A stretch of DNA of 64,000 nucleotides from Asterias amurensis (taxonomy: Eukaryota > Echinodermata > Asteroidea > Forcipulatida > Asteriidae). Shown here piece after piece: positions 10,886 to 22,934 of the stretch. Position numbers and translations under genes: made by a program. The notes under the pieces are model-generated. The model saw nothing but the letters and a program-made list of their open reading frames with translations. It was not told the origin of the DNA and ran no database searches. Numbering within the stretch: the first letter of the stretch is position 1; each line of letters starts with the position of its first letter. The DNA lies in contig NC_092659.1 in NCBI RefSeq assembly GCF_032118995.1, forward strand, positions 16,796,177 through 16,860,176, read 5' to 3'.

Positions 10886-11969
10886 ACACGAGTAGTTGAA
10901 TCATTTATAAATTTAGATTTCACCAACCAATATTATGTAATACACACCTCCTTTCTGGATAGAATATTCTACTTAAAAACCATTAACCATAATTACAAAA
11001 CTTCTTGAAAATGCCAGTCAGTGGTTTGAAATTTGTTTCCGCCTGAAACTTCATGAACTTCATAAACTATCCCATTAAGAAAAATGTACATAAAACCACT
11101 ATATACTTTTGCATCTGGCAATAGACCTCATGCATTGACGTCATCCAGCCGCCATCTTAGAGGAAAAACATTACATACCAATCGAAACGCACAAATTCGG
11201 CCAATGGATTGGCCAATGAACAACCTCCTTTTGACCTTTAGGTGACGGCGCCCTACTGAAATGATGTCATATGCATAAGGTCTATTGTATGGTCGCCGTT
11301 AAATGTAAAATGTCCTCATATGGTGCCCGTTTACCAAGGAGAAAATGCTTTGGTGCCCTTGCCCTTTCAAAAACGAAGCATACAGGCCCATGTCAATACC
11401 AGACATTATTAAACTCTAACTCGCAAAAGATACCTTTATGCCTGGCTTTAACCAACAACCTTTAGGGAGGTCAAAGTTCATAACACTTCGAAGGGTCAAA
11501 GGTCAGCTACAGGTTAGGGTGTACTTCCACATGGTGGATCTCTTAGGAATGTCTATATAGTTAAAGCATAGACACTTAGGCACACATAGCAACTTTGAGA
11601 TTATTCATTATTTACAGTCATTTTTAGGCCACGACAAGTCTGATGAAATGAATAAATTGTACAAAAAGTTACAAATACCTAAGGTGGCTAATGGTTACTC
11701 AGGCATCGCACCGACCTCATCCATAAGAAATCTCAATGATTTTAACGGCTCGATGCTGTGATTTCTTCTGGTTAACCCTCCTACACTTGGTCTAGTTCTT
11801 GGTGATTTGACCGACTGTCTGAAACTGCACAGGTTGTGCATGGTGACATAACTGTGCACTGAACTAATTGTGTAAATGTGTGTATTGTATATGATGCATT
11901 CATCACAAGATATCACTTGCACGTTTAATTCGTTTATCTATCAATCAGTACCACAATGGATGATACTGA
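10886..11969. other. Spacer with a dispersed-repeat fragment
   Basis: From about 11,310 to 11,400 there is a single piece of the 'ccaaggagaaaatgctttgg' / 'gcccttgccctttcaaaaac' repeat also seen at 16.4 and 48.6 kb. Otherwise nothing gene-like. Confidence 0.4.
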
Positions 11970-12202
11970 GGGTGCGTTCGTTTAGCTTCCCTGGGTCGAC
12001 CCTGCAGTGCTCACTCGGGTGAGCCCCTGACAAGAGCAAATTGAACGATCACACTCGTCCTCTCGTGGTGACGGCATGCAACTCAGGTCACTCCCAAGTG
12101 ACCCACTCCACAAGCAGGGCACTGGGGGCTGAGCCCCGTCAAAGCTATTCGAACATACCGGGGCAGACCGGGTCGACCCAGGAAAGCTAAACGAACGCAA
12201 CC
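11970..12202. mobile_element. GC-rich TIR MITE family D, copy D2
   Basis: The better preserved copy: the left 33 bp ('gggtgcgttcgtttagc', 'ttccctgggtcgaccc') pairs with the right end with only about three mismatches. Same internal order as 4,672-4,910, apart from small deletions near the right end. Confidence 0.85.
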
Positions 12203-13430
12203 AGTATGGTCAGGAAGTTGAGAAGTTCGACTGTGCACATGTACAGTTCTCTTTACGAGTTGTTAAAATCACCTTAACATAGCACCCCATCATTTGAAGA
12301 AAAGAAAAACCATCCAGTTCAAACTTTGGATGGATCCATGATACAAATTTACGGTTAACTTTGGTTTTCTCTCCGTCAACAAAATCAAAAAAGATAAATT
12401 TTAAGGTGAAATCATGGACGAGGGTTTTACAACTTGCTATACATGACCTACCTCTGCCTATGTACATGCTTACAAATATAACAGACGCGCACTTGGTGTG
12501 TGTGCTCTTTAAGACGAAATTCTTACATCTTGGCTTCAAAAGGAAATCCATTGAACATTACTTGACTACTCTGTTATCGTGTCAACTACAGCTATCGAGT
12601 TATCTACACAAAGTGTGCCACAGTCATTTGCCATTTTATAATCACTCTTCATCCTGGCAAAATTTCATAGAGCTGCTCCGGGTTCTCAACAATTAGCAGG
12701 ACACCGGTAAAAAAAGGTACATGTGACATGTCATTTTGGCTGGCAACTATTTTCTGGGAAGCTTAATTGGTTTATGCTTAGCTACTTGTTGTGCTTTTGC
12801 AGCTCTGGGCCTTGGACACAATATCCAAACTTCTTAAGCAGACAACTGGGAAAAGGTTACCGGCTAAAATACCAAGTTATATGTTACTGTTTGTGACGGT
12901 GCCCTGCCTGTTTTTTTGCTTAGCAGAAATCGCTTTACGCAGCTCTTTGAGAGTGACCTCAGTAAATACTTAAAAGTGTCACATTGACGTACACAAGCAC
13001 AAAAATTCTGAAGGGCAACAGAGGCCATGCCCAGGAATTTTATGAATGAACAACTATGCAGAAGAAGCACAACATGGCACTGTACTCGAAATGGCAAAGC
13101 TATTGGTTCTTTGTAAATACCCAATCGTGAATTGATGAGCACACTGTGTGTAGGTAACTCATGTCTGGTAGAACTACATTTAAAACGCTATCCTGGGAGT
13201 TACTTCAATAATAACTAGAGTGTTACCTTCCCAATGCAAAGATAGTCTTGATATCAAGCCGTTAATATGTGCCATAGTGTGACTCGGCCACTAGACTGTG
13301 GTCAAAGTGTACAAGCTGATGTCTTGTTTAAAGACTAAAACCAAGAGTGTTTGTCATTTGCCGAATCGTCATTGGAGGAAATTTCAGAATGGAGAAGAAA
13401 CTACTTTAAATCTCAGTATGAAAAGGAATC
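12203..13430. other. Spacer with overlapping short ORFs
   Basis: Opposed ORFs of about 110 codons overlap at 12,210-12,696 but have no recognisable domain or splice context. From about 12,655 to 12,920 there are decayed pieces of the 'catagagctgct / tgcttagca' repeat. No gene supported. Confidence 0.4.
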
Positions 13431-13446
13431 CGATCTTCCTCAATAC

Positions 13447-13525
13447 AGCAAACAGGGCCAATTGGGAATCAACCATTTATAGGGCCATTTGGGAATCAAC
13501 CGTTTATAGGGCCAATTGGTAATCA
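13447..13525. repeat. 28-bp tandem repeat, three units
   Basis: 'gggccaattgggaatcaacc' followed by 'atttata' is repeated three times with one or two changes. Sequence on to 13,960 holds nothing recognised. Confidence 0.7.
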
Positions 13526-13971
13526 TCCATGCTATCAGTTTTCCTCAAGCTTCAGTATTTAAGCTCACTTTTTGAGGCATCCATGGTTAAAAATATGAAA
13601 CAATAAATCATATGGATACCATAGGTACTTGCTTTTCTGAGCTCAAAAAATTCCACAAAAGAGTAAAAATTTGTGTTTTTCTTCTTTTGGTCACATCTGC
13701 GTTAGGTTGAAGTTAAGAGGAAGGAAGAAAAGTAGCATTCTAGTTATTGGAAATACCCCCAGGAATCAATCTTACTGTGGCAGAGACAAGTCTTTGTAAT
13801 GTGGCAGCCATCTTGGAATTTCTATGCACAGATCTATGAGAGTCACAATGAGGCTCGAGTGTAACTTAGACTGGTACCCATCATTCATGAGAGGACCCAT
13901 TTGTGTAGCGGTAGCAAGTCAAATGTTTCTATCCAATTGTAGAAACCCTTTTGGGTTGAATAAAGACAAAT

Positions 13972-14046
13972 TGACAAGAGCAGGACTTGAACCTGCAACC
14001 TCCGGATTAATGGCCGGCGCTCTACCAACTGAGCTATCTCACCCTA
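13972..14046 (-). mobile_element. tRNA-derived SINE head (antisense)
   Basis: The reverse complement has the A box 'tagctcagttggtagagc' and B box 'ggttcaagtcc' at tRNA spacing. The anticodon arm has only a 4-bp stem and the acceptor ends do not pair, so this is a SINE head or pseudo-tRNA. The same head occurs three times at 28.05-28.61 kb. Confidence 0.65.
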
Positions 14047-14103
14047 TTTATTTAAAATTCACCCAGTCGGTTTCGTTACCTTGTCCAAAACTCAAGGTCT
14101 CCA

Positions 14104-14254
14104 GGGGTGGATTTCACTGAGAGTTAAGACTAGTCTTATCTTGAGTAAGGACGAGTTACTCATCCTAACTTAGGACTAGTCTTAAGTTTTTAATATCTCC
14201 CAGGACTAGTCTTAAGTTAGGACTAGTCCTAACAACTCTTTGTGAAATCCATCC
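14104..14254. mobile_element. Short palindromic MITE, family G
   Basis: Termini 'ggtggatttcactgagagtt' and 'caactctttgtgaaatcc' are inverted copies; the interior is a string of 'ggactagtcttaa' words in both orientations. Related to 2,944-3,052. Confidence 0.7.
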
Positions 14255-14518
14255 CAGTTGACATTGTCGTTCATGTTTGACTTGACTGGGCCACTTGGAG
14301 AGCATTGTGACTGGTCCATAGGTGTTTTGCTTTGCATTTGGCCAGCGAACACGGTAAGGCCTACAATCACACCCTAAAATTCAAACAACATTTCTTCTAC
14401 TATCGGAACACTTCAGATGGCATTGCTTTGTAGAATAACTGGAAAGAGTACCAACTACTTTTTAGTTGAAGAACCAATCCCACCACCTCGAATCGTTTCC
14501 AAAGCTTGGCCATATGTT

Positions 14519-14524
14519 TTTATT
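14519..14524 (-). terminator. Possible poly(A) signal of CAB39
   Basis: On the minus strand this reads AATAAA, about 175 bp beyond the CAB39 stop codon. Hexamer only; cleavage site unknown. Confidence 0.35.
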
Positions 14525-14697
14525 AGCCAGGTGCATTTATGACATGAAAGTAAGGGTACCAGTCAAATGTTGTACACAATACAATGTAGAGAGAGCATGG
14601 CTACCAACCTTTATCTCTGCCACATGAAGATTTTAATAAACACCCCCCTTTCCAACCCCCACAAAGCCCCGCCTCCTATGAAGAAGGCCAGCATACC

Positions 14698-17600
14698 CTA
14701 TGACTGGGGATCGCTTTGTAGTTCTTTGATTTGTTTGATGAGATAGGCTTTCTCGTCGTTGAACTGCTCGTCCTCCGTCCTGTCGGTGTGGAACGCGGAC
14801 AGGAACTCGACGAGTTTACTCTGGTTCTTGTGGAGTATGCCGAGGATGGCTGGGGTTTTATTCGGGTTGGCTACAAATACCTGCAGAGTGGAGTAAAACA
14901 ATCAAATTTTCACCGTTTTCACAGAGGTATGGGTTAAAGGTAGGGTCGTTGATTGGGGTGACATGGGGTGTCAAGGCCGAGTGGTTAATTAAGAGCATCG
15001 AATACAATCTCTTGTGGTTAAGTCATCAGAGTGTGGGTTTGAATCTCCATCATGGCGCTTGTGTCCTTCACCAAGATGCTTTACTGTAATTACTCCTCTT
15101 CACCCAGGGGTAAAAATGGGTACCTGCGAGGGTAGAGGTTGATATTGTGTTTGAAAAATCCACTTGAGTGCCACGTGAACCATTTCTTGGAATTCTGAGT
15201 GTTGGTGTTCGTCCACGAACGCTGCTGTTAGATGCAGTTGGTAGGAAATCTGAGGGGACTATTACTTCGCTTACTGGATCGCGGGTAATTCTCGTTATTT
15301 TTACATTCACTGCCACGGAATGACCATAACAATCCATCGCAAATTTCTATCAGCACTGTTTATTCCCAAGGCTTACGTTTTTTTTAGATAACCAATAGAG
15401 GGCGCTCTCTACGCCTGTCGGGACTTACCTTGAAGACGTGGAACGCCTCAAACTGTATGTTTCTGCTGGTGTCTCTCAGCATGTTCATCATAAGTTTAAG
15501 GTTTTCCGGGTTACTGATATACTTGGTCATGATGGTGAAGTTGTGTCTGTCCAGCAGCAGCTCACCGAGCAGCTACGGAAAATAAGCAAAGAATTTTGTA
15601 TAAATTTAGCATGACACTTAAGATTTAAATTAAGCTTGGGCGACTTAGTGTCAAAGTCGCGACATTGCTTACTCAAGTCACAACTACTGTTTTTCAACTA
15701 CTCGGTTAATCGTGCAGCATCGACTACTACAAAAATAGTCGCAACCTGCTTTCTGAACCAATTGTGACGCTCACGACTCTGCACGACTTTCCACGACACC
15801 TTAATATACTTAAGTAACACAATCAGACATCAGTGACACAATCTTTCAATCCTTTCTCATTGTTCAACTTTACATTTACCCAGTCAGCTTCCCTTGTGGT
15901 TTTGTTACTTGGTTTTTGAAATTTTATACACTAGAATCTCTGACTACATACCTTCAACGATTGTCTCTTCGTGACGTAGTTCTCGGAGTTCAGCAACTTT
16001 TGGTATTTTTCAAACACGCTGTCGTAATTCTTCTCTAGAAATTCCGCACACAGAATTTTATGTCTGGTTAACAACTCCTAAACACAACAAAAGAAGAAGA
16101 AAAAGAAAAAGAAAAAAAAATGAATGAAATGTTTTTTAGATGACTGGTGTTCTAGTATTCTTCAACATTATCATTGAACAAGTAAGCAACCCTTAAAAGA
16201 TAATTTTTTTGAAAGGCCCACTGCTGATTAGAAATCGGTATATTTATATAATTCTGAAAGTGTGGTATACATGTAAACCACTTAATTACTCAGTTAAACA
16301 ATTCTCAGAGTCCCAGGCCAAACACTTCACGGAGGCAACAAAGGCGATTGCCTCCATGTCCCCTAGTCAGTGCCTTGGTGCCCTTGAAATGCTCCAGTAG
16401 AAATTTACAATTTCCTCATAGGGTGCCCTTTACCAAAGAGAAATTGCCTTTGTGCCCTTGCCCGTCCAAAAACGAAGCAAACAAACACGGAGTCCATTTG
16501 TACAAGTAAAGGGTCTGTTCAAAATAAATCCAGGACAGGTAGTCCTCCTATGTAATTTTTTTAATTAGATTTCCATGGGACTGTTTTTCTCGTCAAAAGG
16601 CACAGAATTCTCAGCTGCCCTAAAGACATGCCCTACGCAATGCACCCCGCCAAGTGCTCTGCAGTTTGACAGGCTGATTAAAACCTAGTACAAACAAACT
16701 TATGGTATGAGTGATCTAGGAGGTTTGGATGTCAACGTATTTCACTAAAAAGATGTGAAGTGTGATTTTTAAGTGCAAGGCATGTAGGGACCCAAGGACA
16801 GTCCGGCAGATGTTGTATTAAAGACACTGGACACTATTGGCAATTGTCAAAGACTAGCCTTCACAGTTGGTGTATATCAACATATGTATAAAATAACAAA
16901 CCTGTGAAAATTTCAGCTCAATTGGTCGTCGAAGTTGCAAAGGTAAAAATGAAATAAATAAACAAACACCCTTGTAACACAAAATTGTGTGCTTTCATAT
17001 GCTTGACTTCGAGACCTCAAATTCTAAATATGAGGTCTCGAAATCAAATTCGTGGAAAATTACTTCTTTCTCAAAAACTACATTTCTTCAGAGGGAGCCG
17101 TTTCTCACCATGTTTTATACCATCAAGCCCTCCCCATTTCTCGTTACCAAGAAAGGATTTATGCTAATAATTAATTTGAGTAATTACCAATAGTGTCCAC
17201 TGCCTTTAAACTGTAACCGAATTGTTTTACCAAATTGTCTAGTGTTGGAGCTTTTGTAAACATCGGTTTTTACCTTGAATGTTGCAAAGGCATCTGATGC
17301 GATGTCAAATGTTGACATCTCTACGTAGGTGAAGAATTTATAAAACTCATCACTGTTGAGGATAATCTTAGCGAGCTCTACAAATCGGATGCTGTCCCTT
17401 AGCATGATGCCGCAGTTCAATGCAATCTGCTGGTTCTCATAGCTGAAGGTATAAAGGTATATTTAAAACTATTGTCACTATAGTTATAAAAGTAATTCTA
17501 AGTAAAACTTAAGACGCTTCAATAGTCAGTATTTTCATGTAAGATATTGTGGAGCTTTTAGTATGAGACCAATTCCTTTACATAGCACCATGTAATGGTT

Positions 17601-19910
17601 TACAAGGTGCTGTGACGCAATATGCAGTCAATCAAACCAGGAACACCATGGCGAACACCTTCTCTTTACAATAAGTGCACTGGGTTCTCTACACACAGGA
17701 CCAACGCCATGAGGGCACAGCAATAATGATTTTAAGTGTGTTACTTAAGGACACAAGTGTCACGACCAGGACTCGAACCCACATTTTACTGAACAGAAAC
17801 ACCAGAGCTTGAGTCCAGTGCTCTTACCGCTCAGGGCATGACACCCCATCGCAAAACTAAAATCTAAGATCGAGTTCGGGCGGTGTGTTCTTGGATGCTC
17901 AAGAACACGTAGCACTCTGTTCATGTATCTTCCCACCGAACGATGATGATGTACAGTGTTGTCCTCGACTGATCCATGCTGAAAGGTATTTTGTGATCTT
18001 GTTCCGAGCGCATTGTTCTCAGGTCGTGTTCTCATCGTTCGGGCGTGCGAACAGTGCACTCGGGCCAAGAACAAACTGCCCGAACTCGGCCTATATTTCA
18101 AATCTGCTTACCCCCTGCATAGTGTGAAGAGGATTTCCTTTTTGGAACAGATGTGATCCACCGTCGGGGAGCGACTCCCAATCTGCCTCCTTAAGATGTT
18201 GTTGTAGATCTGGGCGACATCTTTCTTTGCCTGGAAACACAATAATGAACCATACGTTTACACCAGAACATTGTGCACGGACGAAAATAATGAAATACAA
18301 CCAAAAACTAGAAGTCTCCCAATTTCCATAAATCTATGGGTACGCATTTTTGTTTGTGTCCATTTTGAAAACAGTTTGAAAACTACTGTTATCTGAATGT
18401 TATATCAATTAACAATCATGTGTTAATTATAAAAGATCTGCAAAGAGCAGCAATATTTACGTGTTGTTCATTTGGTGTCTTTGTAATAGAAAGATTTTGG
18501 CTGTGCACATAATAGTTCGAAAATTTCTTAAAAAAAACATCTACCGATCAAGTAGATTTACGCATGGTTGTTACTGCAAACCTAATCTACTTTGAAACCT
18601 CACCATGCAACGCCTCAAATCCAATATTACCAAAAACTAACTTCACTATCGAAAGTTGCTGTGGGCTTCTAACCAAAAGTTTGTATTGCCAATAATTTTA
18701 AGAGTGATAACAAAAGTTATACCTTCCCTGAAAGACACTGGACACTATTGGTAATTGTGGAAGACCAGTCTTTTCACTTGGTGTATCTCAACATATGCAT
18801 AAAATAACAAACCTGTGAAAATTTGAGCTCAATTGGTCTTCGAAGTTGCGAGATAATAATGAAAGAAAAAACAGATGGTTGATTTCGAGACCTCAAATTC
18901 GTGGAAAGTTACTTCTTTCTCGAACACAATGTCACATCAGAGGGAGCCGTTTCTCCCAATGTTTTATACTATCAACCTCTCCCCATTACTCGTCATCAAG
19001 TAAGGTTTTATGCTAATATTTGTATCTGAATGTTATATCAATTAACAATCGCTGCCCAGTGCCTTCAAGAGAACTTGTACACCTACCTCAAAGTCAAGAT
19101 AAGGAAGGTTCGTGATAAGCGACAGCAAGAGGGAGTTATCATACATGGTGTGAGCGAGCTGACCGACCAACTCTGTCTGCGGGTCTTGATCACCGGTTCC
19201 GTAGAGAATGGTCTTCATCCCAACGAGATTCTTCGATACATCTTCTTGTGCCTGAGAAAACAAATAAATTGTCACTATAAATTTACATAATGCACACGCA
19301 GTCTTCACATCTTCAACTCTGGAATTCAATTCAATTCAATGCAACGATAAAAAATAAAAACATTAAAAAAACCAGTACATCAATATAACTGTGGAGGCAG
19401 ATTAAAAAAAGCATGACTTGGAACAGCCTACAAAACGAAAACAGAATGTCATCACACACAACCCAAACCCCCACCTAATCCTAAAAAGGGGTAGGGTGTC
19501 CCTTTGATTTGAAATGCCTCCCCCCCTCCCATCTATCGGCAATCTCTATTAACAGTGGTCCATTGGCCAGATACTATTTAAAACACCCAAAGACCAGTCA
19601 GAATGCTCTCCAAGTGGTCCCCGGCTGGCTAGTATGGTCAGTCAGGCTGCGAATTCGACACAAGATGACCTCATTGCCAGTCCATAGGGTGTATTTCATC
19701 TTGCCTTTATAATGGATGTGTTGATTTTTAAAATAATTACAGTAAACAAAATCAACAGATTTAACCATTTGCTAATTGAATTGCGTCAAAAGTTACACGA
19801 ACCTTCTCTGCTTTCTTTCCTTCCTGGCATTTCTCGATCACCTCCAGCGCCTCGTGGACGATTTTGACGAGCTCAGTTGGCGTCTTCGTCTTCGTCCCAA
19901 AAAGAGGCAT
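14698..19910 (-). CDS. CAB39: Calcium-binding protein 39 / Mo25, seven coding exons, 337 aa
   Basis: Coding exons on the minus strand: 19,910-19,803, 19,251-19,087, 18,230-18,112, 17,442-17,274, 16,077-15,952, 15,572-15,429 and 14,880-14,698. All have AG/GT borders, and the phases join without a break to give 337 residues (human CAB39 has 341). Recognised stretches: the start [11 protein letters not shown], '[16 protein letters not shown]' in exon 2, '[19 protein letters not shown]' (here with TYVEMS) in exon 4, '[11 protein letters not shown]' in exon 5, and '[19 protein letters not shown]' in the last exon. The family is a helical-repeat scaffold in the cytosol that, with the pseudokinase STRAD, holds LKB1 in its active state and also activates STE20 kinases. 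The ATG at 19,910 is chosen because family members start at this point and no in-frame upstream ATG is seen. Every intron carries repeats. Very secure by similarity. Confidence 0.96.
14965..15165 (+). mobile_element. tRNA-derived SINE, Leu/Ser-type head
   Basis: The head 'tgtcaaggccgagtggtta' is a class II tRNA A box; 'gtgggtttgaatctcc' is the B box. The body 'cttcacccaggggtaaaaatg' and 'tacctgcgagggtagaggtt' is shared with 28,965-29,250. Lies in the last CAB39 intron, antisense to the gene. Confidence 0.7.
16310..16475. repeat. Dispersed 'gaggcgattgcctcc' repeat
   Basis: Contains 'ttcacggaggcaacaaagg', 'gcccttgaaatgctccagta' and 'tagggtgccctttaccaaag'. A close copy is at 48,505-48,665 and pieces occur at 11.3 and 46.1 kb; it is related to the minisatellite at the left edge. 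Confidence 0.7.
16818..17210 (+). mobile_element. MITE family A, full-length copy A3
   Basis: A complete copy of about 393 bp: left end TTAA + 'agacactggacactattgg', right end 'ccaatagtgtccactgcc' + TTTAA. Central hairpin around 'gagacctcaaa' and 'atgaggtctcgaaatc'. Sits in CAB39 intron 4, close to exon 4. Confidence 0.85.
17585..17835 (-). mobile_element. tRNA-derived SINE (antisense), class II tRNA head
   Basis: On the minus strand: 'ccctgagcggtaagagcact' (A box), 'gtgggttcgagtcctgg' (B box), then a body through 'tgtgtccttaagtaacac' and 'gttcgccatggtgttcctgg'. The 3' body recurs at about 20,445-20,520. Lies in CAB39 intron 3. Confidence 0.7.
17858..18101. mobile_element. TIR MITE against the CAB39 exon 3 donor
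   Basis: A 244-bp element with ~33-bp inverted ends: left 'gatcgagttcgggcggtgtg' with 'ttcttgg', right 'ccaagaacaaactgcccgaa' with 'ctcgg'. The right edge is about ten bases from the exon 3 splice donor (18,111-18,110). Other inner words ('cgaacgatgatgat', 'ctcatcgttcgggc') are also mirrored. Confidence 0.75.
18730..19019 (+). mobile_element. MITE family A, copy A4, right end lost
   Basis: Begins 'aaagacactggacactattg' and runs through 'cagagggagccgtttctc' to 'ggttttatgctaata', then stops short of the right terminal repeat. A central deletion removes much of the hairpin. CAB39 intron 2, ending about 70 bp before exon 2. Confidence 0.75.
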
Positions 19911-20083
19911 GGCGAACTCTCTGGTTAGATCTGACCTCAAGACTCTAGATATGTTTAGTGCCAAACGTCTGGCCACTGACCATGCAACCACTGGCCCCAG
20001 AGGATGGTCACAGACTGGTCAAGGACTGGACACAAGACTAGCAGACTTGGTTCTTGAACGGGTCTTATCGGCAGTAATGATTT
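19911..20083 (-). promoter_or_regulatory. Probable CAB39 5' UTR (3' part) with acceptor
   Basis: Upstream of the start codon the minus strand shows a good polypyrimidine tract and acceptor, 'tttcccactgtag', ending at 20,084. This suggests the start-codon exon begins at 20,083 and is joined to a non-coding first exon further upstream. No in-frame ATG precedes the chosen start. Confidence 0.4.
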
Positions 20084-20444
20084 CTACAGTGGGAAACAAA
20101 TTGCAAGTATTATTACAATTACTGGATACTTGCCACTTGGATGAGGAAACAACTGAATTAATAAAAATGTTATACATTTTACAGTTACACTTGTACATTT
20201 TCAAATGTAGAAAAGGTCTGGTTTCCGGAAGGGCACATTCCAATTAGCCTTACCACAGAACACTCTTCAAAGGCACCAGCCCACTTATTTTATTTAAAAT
20301 TAATTAAAATAATAGTAATCAAAATACTTATATAATAAACCCTTATCACACCCAAGGGCACTGTGCTCATATATTCTAACTGTAAAGTATGCTGAGCTAT
20401 GTTTGAAATACATGTACATGTGCAAGGCTTATTTTACATATTCA

Positions 20445-20700
20445 CCATGTAATTATGGTTTACAAGGTGCTGTAGTGCAATCTGTAGTCAACTTTTGTAC
20501 AAGAAAACACAGAGGCTACAATCAAACAAGGGTTAACCCAGCTTCTCAATTATTTACACAGCCGTGGACGAATTCCTATAATGTACTACAGGCTTTGAAA
20601 GTCATCTTTGCCAAGTTTGAGAGGGCAAGGCCATTTTCATTATGCAAAGGGCACTTCCAATCCATTGGAAAATCTACATTGTCTATGGGAATCTTGTGAA
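20445..20700. repeat. SINE body and dispersed-repeat fragments
   Basis: 'caccatgtaattatggttta' with 'caaggtgctgtagtgcaatc' matches the SINE body at 17.59 kb. From about 20,618, 'gagagggcaaggccattttc' is the start of the 'ttgcaaagggcac' repeat also seen at 24.16 and 46.09 kb. Confidence 0.55.
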
Positions 20701-20796
20701 TGTACAGTACAGTACATCAAATCAAGTCCAAGAGCCATGGGATCAGGTTGTGTACATGAATTCAAGACCTGCCTGTCTCTACAATGTATGCCCCCA

Positions 20797-21030
20797 GGGC
20801 CCACTATCAAGCCCACTATCATGGATCTGCTTACCGTTAGCACAGAATCGGGGCTTACAGATGCAGGGAATTCTGTGCTTACGGCAAGCGTATTTCACGG
20901 GTTAGCGACGAATTTTGGCTTCTGCACCTGCGTTACAAAGCATTCTACGCTTACAAGGCTAGTGCAGAAATTCGGCACTTGCATGTAAGCGGGGAATTCG
21001 GCGGTACGCAGAGCCATGAAATTGTGCCCT
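20797..21030. mobile_element. 'Tggctctgcttacc' inverted-repeat element, diverged copy
   Basis: Arms 'atcatggatctgcttaccgt' and 'cagagccatgaaattgtgcc' face each other, with inner words 'aagcgtatttcacgggttag' and 'ttacaaggctagtgcagaaa'. Same family at 23,943-24,125, 25,200-25,290 and 30,402-30,647. Confidence 0.65.
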
Positions 21031-21362
21031 CGTCTTCGCCTTGGTGCCCTTTGAAATGTTCCAATAGAAATTTGATTTCCCTCACAAGAGGCACCTTTCA
21101 ATCATGCCCGCTTAAATGAAACGATCACAAACAATCACACTTTAAATTGCTTGCCACCGACGTGTAAACGCCTTCATGAGCAATTGCACACTCAACTGTT
21201 AAGGCCCATAACACGGTTGCTAAATACCGACAACCAAAATACATACACGTACATGTAATCCTGAACATACCATAAACCAATAAACTGCATATGACAGGCA
21301 TGTTAGATTCTTCCGACCGAGTAAAAGTGCTACCCCGAAAAAAATCATTTACACATCATGAA

Positions 21363-21399
21363 CATCTTATTAGGGAGGGGGGGGGGGGGGGGGAGAGGG
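21363..21399. repeat. Poly-G tract
   Basis: A run of about 20 G interrupted by single A residues; a similar tract lies at 7,117-7,139. Possible quadruplex former, otherwise simple sequence. Confidence 0.8.
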
Positions 21400-21840
21400 G
21401 TTACATGAAAGGGAACCACATGAACTAGGAATAATTACCACTGGTATTTGGGTAGAGTTCAAATCTAAAGGTCAAATTATGTACAGAGCGGATTGAATTT
21501 AGAGGGCCATGTAGACTACAATTATCAAATAGACACAACTGCAGAGTTGGTTACCTCCCTAAAATACACTACGCATTCCAAACATGCCTTCACCATGAGA
21601 CCCAGCGTACAAAGCCCTGGCACATTTAGGATCATATCCGTCCACGCTGACGTACATTGAAATCCTACTCTTCAACTTAAACATGATTCTTTTTTAAACG
21701 TCATTAGTATAAAAAAACACATTGAACCACAGTTAATTAATACTGAAGCAAAACCATGTCACTCATCAAGACTAACGCTAAAACAAACCACCTCATCCTA
21801 CTCAACAGTATTGGTATTTCTACAAAATTTACATGTAACT

Positions 21841-22100
21841 GTCAGCATAATGTAAAACCTGACTTGGTAACGAGCAATAAAGACCTGTTGATAGTATAAA
21901 ACATCGTGAGAAAGGACTCCCTCTGTGAAGAAACGTGATTTTTGAGAAAGAGGTTATTTCTCACTCAAATAAAATACTTCAGCTGAAGCCTTTTCTTATG
22001 CATACTGAAAGCACACAAAGTAATGCAACAAGGGGTGTTTTTTTTGTTCATTATTCTCTTGCAAATTCAATGACCAATTTAGCCCAAACTTGTACAGAGA
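21841..22100 (-). mobile_element. MITE family A, decayed reverse copy
   Basis: In reverse orientation: 'taaaacctgacttggtaacg', 'gatagtataaaacatcgtga', 'tttttgagaaagaggttatt', 'gaccaatttagcc'. Both terminal repeats are absent or unrecognisable. Confidence 0.6.
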
Positions 22101-22759
22101 CATTGTGCCTACTATTTTTTCCTTGTATACATGTAAGTTTGCATCAATGTAAAGTACGAGTAATTCATACGAATCATAGAACCAAAAAAATTTGTTTAGC
22201 CATATAGTAAAATAAACCCTCTCTCACATTGAGCCGTGATGATCACTTAAGATGTGAAACCGTGTCACTCATAATACAATGTACTATAAGCTAAAACAAT
22301 AACACGCCCTACCACTTTGTATATAAAAAAACAGTGTGCTTATCTTTCCTTGCATGTAAATTTGCATTTATGTTGATTTGAAGTACGAATAATTCAAGCA
22401 CTTAATGTGACCATGCTTTCCCCACATGATGTAGAATGGTGTCACACTCAAGCATGCCTATGGCATTTAACGTGTCTGCATGCATACAATTCTTACTGTA
22501 TATTGTCTGCAGCTAGCTCTGTGACTACATGTACTTTAATACAGAATAAAATTCCAACAACATTTTTTCCATACATACATTACATGTAATGTTAAAAACG
22601 GTCAATTTATAACCATGGCATGCCTTTTATTAGCATAGAGTTGTGCATAATTTAAAAACAAAGATGGAGCTTCGATCCAGTTAAAGGTTTGAAAAACACA
22701 CACAAATAATTTTGTATTAAGCAGGGCTGGAATTTCATCTTTGAGGGGGCAAGGCCAAA

Positions 22760-22925
22760 TCACTGGGGTGGGATTCGAACCCACGACCTTTGCCTTGCTA
22801 TTTACATGTAAAGCAGATGTCTTACCACTAGACCATCCAGCTATGTCTAAGATATCTGCTCTAGCAATGCAAAGGTCGTGGGTTAGAAATTCTTTTTCTC
22901 TCACACAACTCTGGAAAGTACTGAG
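22760..22925. mobile_element. tRNA-like SINE pieces, opposed
   Basis: The antisense head at 22,765-22,840 has B box 'gggattcgaaccca' and A box read as 'tggtctagtggtaagac'. A sense piece follows ('gctctagcaatgcaaaggtc', 'ctctggaaagtactgagata'). The same family is at 59.6, 60.2 and 60.4 kb. Confidence 0.65.
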
Positions 22926-22934
22926 ATACAGTGC

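Noticed and set aside
12210-12696. Two opposed ORFs of about 110 codons
   Set aside because: No domain, no splice context, and both strands open together; AT-rich chance frames.
13972-14046. tRNA gene on the minus strand, and similar ones at 28.05-28.61, 22.77 and 60.43 kb
   Set aside because: A and B boxes are good, but acceptor or anticodon stems do not pair and the sequences extend into shared non-tRNA bodies, so they are SINE heads.
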